Assembly (NCBI GenBank): GCA_036744005.1
Contig: DAINOJ010000004.1
Span: 1 to 64,000 of the forward strand
Origin: CALCNS01 sp937897315
GTDB lineage: Bacteria > Bacillota > JAAYKD01
Length of the DNA: 64,000 bases
Direction of reading: 5' to 3'
This document shows positions 54,101 to 63,100 of this stretch, one piece after another (the stretch's first letter is position 1; every line of letters begins with the position of its first letter). The notes beneath the pieces are model-generated. The model did no database searches. It saw only the letters and a program-made list of their open reading frames with translations, and was not told the origin of the DNA. The translations under genes and the position numbers were made by a program.

Positions 54101-57100
54101 CGGAACTTCATTAACAACGCGAAATGCAGATAGCTCCGGTATTGCTCAGTATACCATTATAGGCTTAGCAATTAGCTCCGATTCGTTCGTCTTCACCGCG
54201 ACAGGGAATAGTGGGACATCTGTGGCCACTTGGCGGCAATCCGGTGCTTCATCGATTGAGCTAGGTTATGAAGGGATGATACAACCGGGTTCTCCCTATG
54301 CGTTCAATGTCTCAGGACTACCCACGGCTGCTGAAGTGAAGGTTTTTGTGAATCAGCAACCGTATACACTCAATCCAGAGGTCTTTGAGAATGAAGGGTT
54401 AGCTCATTTTAATGTAACCTTACCTTCGGGGTATGCCTCTTCTACTGCCAGCATTTTGGTAATTGGTGATCTTTCCGATAGTGTATACCCGTGGGTTAGT
54501 GCGGAAGTGCCTGTGTCTCAGAGTTCACCTCAGGCTACGGTTGTTACTACAACACCCACAGCGGGCTCTAATCTCCAAATCAATGGAACCGGTTTTGTGC
54601 CAAGTGAAACGGTCGCATTATGGTTCGAAGGAAAACCGGTAACCAGTGCAACCGCTACATCGTCAGGAGCGGTCACATTGAATTGGACCATTCCTCTTGC
54701 GACGAAAGCGAATACATACACTGTAACCATTGTGGGAAGCAACAGCTATACATATCTCAATAAATCGGTTGCCTTCGCGGAGTATGTTCCTGCGGTGAAT
54801 ACCCCATCCTCTGCTACTGCGGGTGACAGCAAAAATGTGACAGCTACCGGACTGACCAATGGAGAACCCATGTTCGTCTTCCTAAATGGTACGCAAGTTG
54901 GTAATAGTCCGGCCACAGTCACCTCGGGTGGAGCACAAGTGAGCTTCTCTTTACCCTCGAATATTGCCACAGGTAATTATGCGTTGCATGTTGTTTTACC
55001 GCATAGTGGTGCTATCTTCAATAGTACATTAAGTGTTCAAGCCGCTTCACCCATCGTAACCGTAGCACAAAACGGAACAGATCCGAATGTGTCATTGAGC
55101 ATTTCTGGTTTCTTATCGGGCGAGAGTGTGGCAGTGTACTTCGACAACAGAGAAGTTACTTCGTCCCTCACGAGCACGGTGGTTGAATCAACCGGTCAAT
55201 TAACCATGGTTTATACGCTCCCGGTCAGTGTTTCTCCCGGGTTGCACAGCTTTGCCGTAATCGGTAAGGCTAGCTTCCGCATGGCCTATGCCAATTTAGA
55301 GGTTCAAGTAAGCGGACAACGAGCCAGTATGCTCAATGCCGAGGATCGAGCAGAAGGAAAACCGGGAACTCAAATGACCTTATCTGCCGATGGCTTTACC
55401 CCTGGATCAGTTTTACAAGTGAAATTTGGCGATATGGACATTACACCCGCTCAAAAAACCGCCGATAATCTCGGTTACTATACGGTGCAAATCGCCATTC
55501 CTTTAGGTGCTTCCGATGGAGTATATAATGTGCAAGTCATCGCACCAGCAGTGGCCGAAATGGGACAAACTTCCGTCCGAGTGGATACTACAGCGCCGGC
55601 TAACCCGATTCTATCGGTTGTCCCAGCAAAACGGCAGATCACGTTGAACTGGACTAAGGTAGCCGATACCGATGTGACGAGTTATTTGGTCTACAGAAAA
55701 CTGAGTACCGAGTTGAGTTCGGCTTATGTATTAACCAATACGGTCAATAGTGGTGTCTCTAGTGTGATACATCAGTTGGGTGAAAGTAGTCATCCACTCG
55801 CAGTGGGCTTTACCTACCATTACATGGTCAAATCGGTCGATCGCCTTGGCAACGTAAGCGCTGGTTCTGCACCTATATCCGCAACACTGTTACCCGATAC
55901 AGCGAATCCGAATATCGAATACATAGGAGGACCGTATCAGGGATATTATAATGGAAATTATACGTTACGTGGAACCGCCCAATTTTCACCAACCATAAGT
56001 GATGATCGTCATGCTACAACAGTAACTTTGGCCTATAGCAAAGATGGCAGTACCTACACTTCTCTACCCGCAAGTAATCTAACATACCAAGGTACTTCGT
56101 GGAACGGATTGTATACGTTCCGTGCAACAATCCAACTCGACACAGGGGCTATCAGTCAGCAAGCCGGCATGGGAGATGGGCTCTACACCGTTCGCTTGAC
56201 CGCGACGGATGCAGAAGGGAAAACAGGGGTTCGCACTCAACAATTCCACATCGATAACACAGCTCCGGTTGCCCCCACGTCCTTTACCGCTACCGGGGGT
56301 GCTAAAGTCGCGAATTTAGGTTGGAGTTATGCAAATACGGGAGAAATTGACTATTTCCTCTTATCGTATGGTACGAATCCAGATCAACTGAGTACGACCT
56401 ATGTGAGTAACGATCAACGCAGCTTTGTGCTGAGTGGCTTAACACCCGACATTGTATATACCTTTATATTACAGGCAAGAGATTATGCTGGGAACCTATC
56501 CTCGGCATTATCCGCCACGGCCACCCCGTTTACCGATACGGTGAACCCAGTCATTGACGGCAGTACTATTAGTCCCGCTGCCAATCAACGCTTTGGTACC
56601 TCTGCCAGCATTACCGTGAAGGCGACCGATAATGTGGGTGTCACAGTAATCAAAGTTTTCACCGCCCCAAAGGCAACGGGAGTCTTCACTGAGATTCCTG
56701 CAAATCAACTGAGTACCTATACGTACAGTGATATTAAATACATCTACCTAAACAGTTTAACCTTTAATGGTACTTATACTGTTCGGTTGGTGGCGGTAGA
56801 TGCTGCCGGGTTAGAATCTTTACCGTTCGATGTGGATTATGTTTTCGATACAACACCACCTGTCGTGGCTTCGCCGACAGCGACACCGGTATCGGGTGGA
56901 ATTCTCATCAGCTGGACCAAGTCTAATGATACCGATTTATACTACTACCGACTATATCGTAAAGCACCAGGGCAATCGGATTACCAATACTATCGATATG
57001 TTTCACCGGTAAGCAATGTTTTGCCAGATGGGAAAATGGGATACATGGATTATCAGGTCACCGCCGGGGAAACCTATTATTACAAAGTAGACGCTTTGGA

Positions 57101-60100
57101 CGACTTATCCAATGCATCCAATGTGACCACAGCACCGGTCGTATCGGCACAACCTGGCGACTTTAACCTGCAGATGAGTTTGACACCTACTACAGGAATC
57201 ATTCCTGGTAAAGAGCTGACGATTTCTGCGACGGGGTTACGTCCATATGAATCGGCTAGTTTATCCATCGACGCAAAACCATTTGCAACAGTCTACGCTG
57301 ACGACAAAGGTAGTTTCAGCTATGGTTGGAGTTATATCGTCAACACAGCATCGGGCGAGCATACCATTAGTTTGACGACCTCCTCCAGTAGCCAAACGAA
57401 GAGCGTCACATTTGTATCGAATGCAACCAAACTCGCTGCCCCAGGGAACCTGAATGCGGATCCCGATATTATGCGGGTTGCATTAACATGGGATGCGGTA
57501 GAGGGTGCTTCGGGATATGCCGTTTATCGCAAAGCAGGAGCGGAAGGTGAGTTTATACTGCTGACCGATAAGGTGTATTATCGCAGTTACACCGATACAG
57601 CAGTAGAAAAAGAAGTCATCTACACTTATGAAGTTGCCGCAATCGATCGTTATCAATTGATTGGAGAGAGAAGCATTGCGGCTATTGCGCAACCGGATCC
57701 CGATAACAATGCTCCGGCATTTGGGGTGCTCGCCTCCAGTCGCAACGGAGACATACTGACTTTGGTTGCCACCGTCACAGATGACATAAAACTGCAGAAA
57801 GTGGAGTTCCATTATAAAACTAAAGGAACAGATGACACCAACTATGCGGACCATCCCATTACAACAGTAATCATTACAGGAGATAAGAAATCGGCTTCGG
57901 TGAGTTACGACTTCAATACTTCAGCACTCGTTAAGGGAGACTATGTCATACGAGCCATTGTTTGGGATGCGGCAGGAAATCAATCTCCACCCAACACCAT
58001 TGAGATTAAGATTAATACTGATAAACCCAATGCTCCCACCGGGTTAACTGCGACAGGCGGGCAAATGAGGGTTGCTTTGGTGTGGGCTGCTCCCACCTAT
58101 ACGGAGGTTCAAACTCCGATTGATGTAGCTCGATACAATATTTACCGTAAAGTGGGAGAAGACGGTTCGTTCCAATTGCTATCTACGACAACTCAATTGA
58201 CTTTTACCGATTTGAAGGTGGAGTTGGCGAAGAGTTACTTCTACCAGATAAAGTCTGTTAGCGTCTTTGGCTATGAAAGCGATGCAACCCCAGCAACCGG
58301 CGCAATGACCCCCATAGCCGATACGACAGTGCCGAAAATCACCGGCTTTAATCCGGTAGCCAATACAAGACTTGGTCGCGAAGTCACAGTCAGTGTCATG
58401 GCTACCGATAATGTCGCGGTTACTTCCACAGAGTTCTTTGTCGTTAATTCAAACGGAGAGGTCAGTTTAGGCAAAACCGATTCCGGAACCATTACCTTCC
58501 ATAGTAAGCAATATATTCTTGAGGGCGACCTTACGATTAAAGCAGTCGTTAAAGATGCTGCCGGAAACTTTGCGACACAAAATGTGGTGTACAAAGCAGA
58601 TAATGTAGCCCCAGTCGCTCCGGTTTTGAAAGCAGCTCCAGGTGAATTATCGGTTCAACTCACCTGGACGATGCCAGTCATGCCAGCGGATTTCGCTTTC
58701 TATAACGTGTACTTATTACCCAGCGGAGTCACTCCGGCGGATAACACAACCCCAGCAGTAGCGATAGTAACGGTTCAACTATATAAACATGCAGTAACAG
58801 CACAAAGTAGTTTCTATGTTACGGCTGTTGATACATTGGGTAACGAAAGTGTACCTTCCAATGTGGGTATCGCCGCACCAGGGTTAGATGCCACTCCACC
58901 TGTCATTACTTCTTTAACTCCGGGTAACCGTGCAACCGTTCGCTCCGATATTAGTTTGCTTGCGGCTGCAACCGATAATGTGGCAGTCGATACCTATCGT
59001 TTTGAAAGCATTCCCATGGTTGAAGATCCTCTGACAGGAAGCTTATCGGTGAAGAGCGATGCTACCTGGAACGAAGTCGGTCTGTTAGCCGCAGCTTCTG
59101 GGTCCGGTAGCGGTTCGCTCTCATGGAATACCAGAGACGTGCTAGTGACCAATGAGGGTCCCGTTGCCAAATATCCCGATGGTTTCTATACGGTACGAGT
59201 CACCGTAAGAGACAAAGTGGGTAACCTTGCTTCCCGAACAGAAGTGGTGAAGATTGCCAACAATCCTCCGCTTCCTCCCGCTGGCTTACGTGCCGATGCC
59301 GGACAATGGAGACTCATGATTAGTTGGAAACCGTTTACCGGAACCGATGTAGCCGGTTATGTGGTGCAAAGAGCCATAAGTTCGACGGAGGAAACGGCCT
59401 ATACCGAAGTTGCTAGAACGACTTCTAACATATATATTGATACCAAAATTAGTCCATTGCAGACCTATAGCTATCGAGTGGCGATGATTAATGATTTGGG
59501 GAATTTGGGTCCTTGGGCAGTCATTGAGAACCAAAGACCGCAGGAAGAGACCAGTAAACCGGTTGTCTTAAGCATGAGCCCTGTTCAGGATCAGCGATTT
59601 AATCAAACTTTGCAACTCAGTTTGCAAATGCAAGACGAAGTGGCGGTAGATCATGTTGATCTCAATTATTACTATATTGGTGTTAGCTCTGTAGGAGATG
59701 TACCAACCGATGCCATCTACACCAAGTTCCATACCATTGCTGAAGCAGATATTCAATATACAAGAATAGAAACTTCAGAAACCGATGTCTTTGGTACCGA
59801 GGCCTATGTAGCTACTTATAGCTGGAATACAGGAGCTCTGGCAGAAGGGTTATATGCGGTAAAAGCGGTTGTCTTTAACAAAGGTAACCAAGAGTCCAAT
59901 GCTCTAAAGAAGTATTTCCGTGATACCACTCCTCCCGGAGCACCCACCAATGTAACAGTTACCGATCCTACATCCGGTGCTCAACTCAATTTGGTGTGGA
60001 GCTCAGGAGCTGATGTCAAGCATTATGAAGTTTGGCGAAGCACAGAGCCAGCAGCGATGTTTACCTACGATGCAAGTGGGACTTCCGGAGCATATAACAG

Positions 60101-63100
60101 AATCGCTCAGCCAAAGAGTGCTGCTTACAGCGACATGGGATTAACCAACAATACTCCTTATTTCTATCATGTTGTAGTGGTCGATACCGCAGGGAATGTA
60201 TCCTCACCGTCAGAACGAGCTCAAGGATTACCAACCGCTCAAAGCAATTTGGGAATCCATGCGATTTATACAGAACCTTCTGTGATTACCATTGGACGGT
60301 ATGGTGAAACCAGAGTATCTTTGCGAAATGATGGCGCAGCAAGAGCAACCGGTCAAGTGGAACTCTACTTACAGATGAATGATGTGTTCCAAAAAATTGG
60401 TACAAAAACCGTAGAGTTAGCAGCCAATACCGGTGGAGAAGCCGTGTTTAGTGGCATTGTGCCGGATTCGTTCCCAACATCACCTGTACTGAAGGCAATC
60501 GTCATTACGGATTCCACTACTACAGATACCGATCAAACCAATAACGAAAGAACACGAGATACGTTATTGACCAATCTTCCACCCACTGCGGTAATCATTA
60601 AACCGACCGGAGAGTATGATTCTGGTCAACTCCTAAGCTTTGCTGCCACCAATGCAGATAATACAGCTTCCAAGGATATCGATGGACGTATCATCCAATT
60701 CAGCTGGGACTTTGGAAACGGTAAAAAAGCAGAAGGGGCGACTGCAACCACTCAATACGTGTTGCCCGGCATTTACACGGTTACATTGACCGTCAAAGAT
60801 AATAACAATGCCATTACAACAGCAACCGAAACCATCACAGTGGGAGATACCCGGCCAGACTTGTATGTCGAGTCCATTCGTTGGACACCGGAAGAAACCA
60901 AAGAGGGCGACGTAGTTGTCATCACAGCGGTCGTTGGCAATAAGGGGTTGGGTGATGCCAAGCTTGGCTTCTTGACAGGATTCTACATTGATAACCAGTA
61001 TATGGGTTATACCAAAATCGATGTCGATGCCAATAATGTAAGCATTGCCCAAGGCAAGACTCTAGAAGTCAGTTTCAATTATGTGGCAACCGCCGGTGTA
61101 CATGTCGTCAAAGTGGTAGCCAATGATATCCTGGATACGCTTAAAGAAACCGATAAAGGCAACAACAATCGCAGTGCCGTGTTGAGTAACCTACAAATCT
61201 CCTTTGCCGATGTGGGTGTAGAAAGCGTCACTTGGGTTCCAGAGGGTACGGTCTTCGATACTCAACAACCCTTTGCTTACCGAGCGGTGATTAAGAACTA
61301 TGGGGACAAAGTAGCAGAGAACTTTGGTGTATCCATCTATATTAACGATGAGTACCGCGGACGCCAAGTGGTTCCATCTTTAGCTGCCGGTGCCAGCCAG
61401 ACCTTAAACTACTATGTGGTTCCAAAAGTTGGAGTACACAAAGTTGAAATCAAGGTCGACGACCTGAACCCCATCCTCATTGAAGAAAACACGACGAATA
61501 ACAACCTCAGTATTATCACCGAGTCGTTCCGAGTCATTTACCCAGAAATCAGTGTTGGTGAAATTACCTGGAGACCGACCGAAACCACCCTGACCGAAGG
61601 AACCTCCATTACCTTTGATGCCAAAATCATCAACAATAGTACCATCAACATTACCGATAACTTCTTGGTTCATGCTGCCATGGACGGCAGGGTCTTTAAG
61701 ACCATTACGGTCAACGGACTGAAAGCCGGTGAAGTGAAAACTGTTTCTGCCAAGTGGGCAGCTCAGAGCGGAGAGCACACCTTTAAGATTATTGTGGATG
61801 CTAAGAAAGCGGTTATTGACCCAGAAAAGACCGTTGAAAAGAGCATCACGATTCCGAAACTCTCGATTCTGTATCCGAACTTACATATTAGCAATGTGAC
61901 CTATTCCCCATTGAATGTAGAGTATGGCAAAGCCGTCAGCTTCTTGGTCAGTGTGAACAACCAAAGCGTAGCCACCGCGTTCAAACGCTTCAGCGTGGGC
62001 TTATTCGTCGATGGCAAATCGGTAGCTGCTGCAGAAATTGACGGTATTCGAGGATATAGCACGGTGCCGGTTGTCATCACTTGGACACCGAACAAAGCCG
62101 GTCCTCAAACCTTCCAAATCCTCGTCGATAGTATGAATGTGTTAAATCTTGAAAAACCTTCGGAAGGGGTACGCCGGGTTTGGACAACCAGTATCGACGT
62201 GAAACAAGCATTAACCATGAAAGCATCGCCGAATAAAGAAGAAGAAGACAGCGATTTCTTAGCCGTTCTTTACACCACCAATGATGGATTCATCCCTTTA
62301 AAAGCTCAATTGTTCCACGAGAGCATTTCTGCCTTGCCGCTCACACCGGATCAGGATGCTCAGGTTTCCTATACCTTAAAACGCGGAGATACCTTAACCG
62401 CATTTGGTGATTTGGCATACAACTCCATCTCACGTGAATTCGAGTATGCGTTACCGATTACCGGTGACATGCAAACCGGAACCTATACGCTAGAAATGGT
62501 TGGTTCAGCCGGGGTCGATTCGTTAAGTACCCTTTGCAATATACGCATTGTGCAGAGTGGCGTTGTGACTGTTGAAACCAATAAAACCGAATACAAATTA
62601 GGAGAAGTGGTTCGAGTCAGTGGTCGCTTCTTATTGGGAGGTCAACCCGCTGCTAACGAACGAGTGGTCTTGGACTTCCAATTACTGCCGAGATTACCAG
62701 AGCCACTCAAAGGTAGAGACGAGAAGGGCAATGAAATCTTCCTCACTTGGAGTGCCGAGGAAATCGTCTTTGTTACCACCGATGCCGAAGGGTATTATTC
62801 TCACAACTTTACTCCCTTTACCGGTGAAGCCGGAGACTGGAACATCATAGCCTTTGGGTATCAGAAATTCTTAGGTACTGGTAGTCAAACCAGTTTTAAA
62901 GTTTGGGGCATGGCTTCTTCACCTGCAAGTCTAACCTTGGTTGCCAGCAAGAATACTCAATTCTCTAAGGAAATTCTCTTCCGCCACGCTTCTCCCAAGA
63001 ATCCCGATGGAGATCCTTTAACAGGCATCACCGCGATGATTGTGCCGACTTCTGCCAATGTAGGAGTAGCAGCCTCTTTGGATACATCCGCAATGCTGCG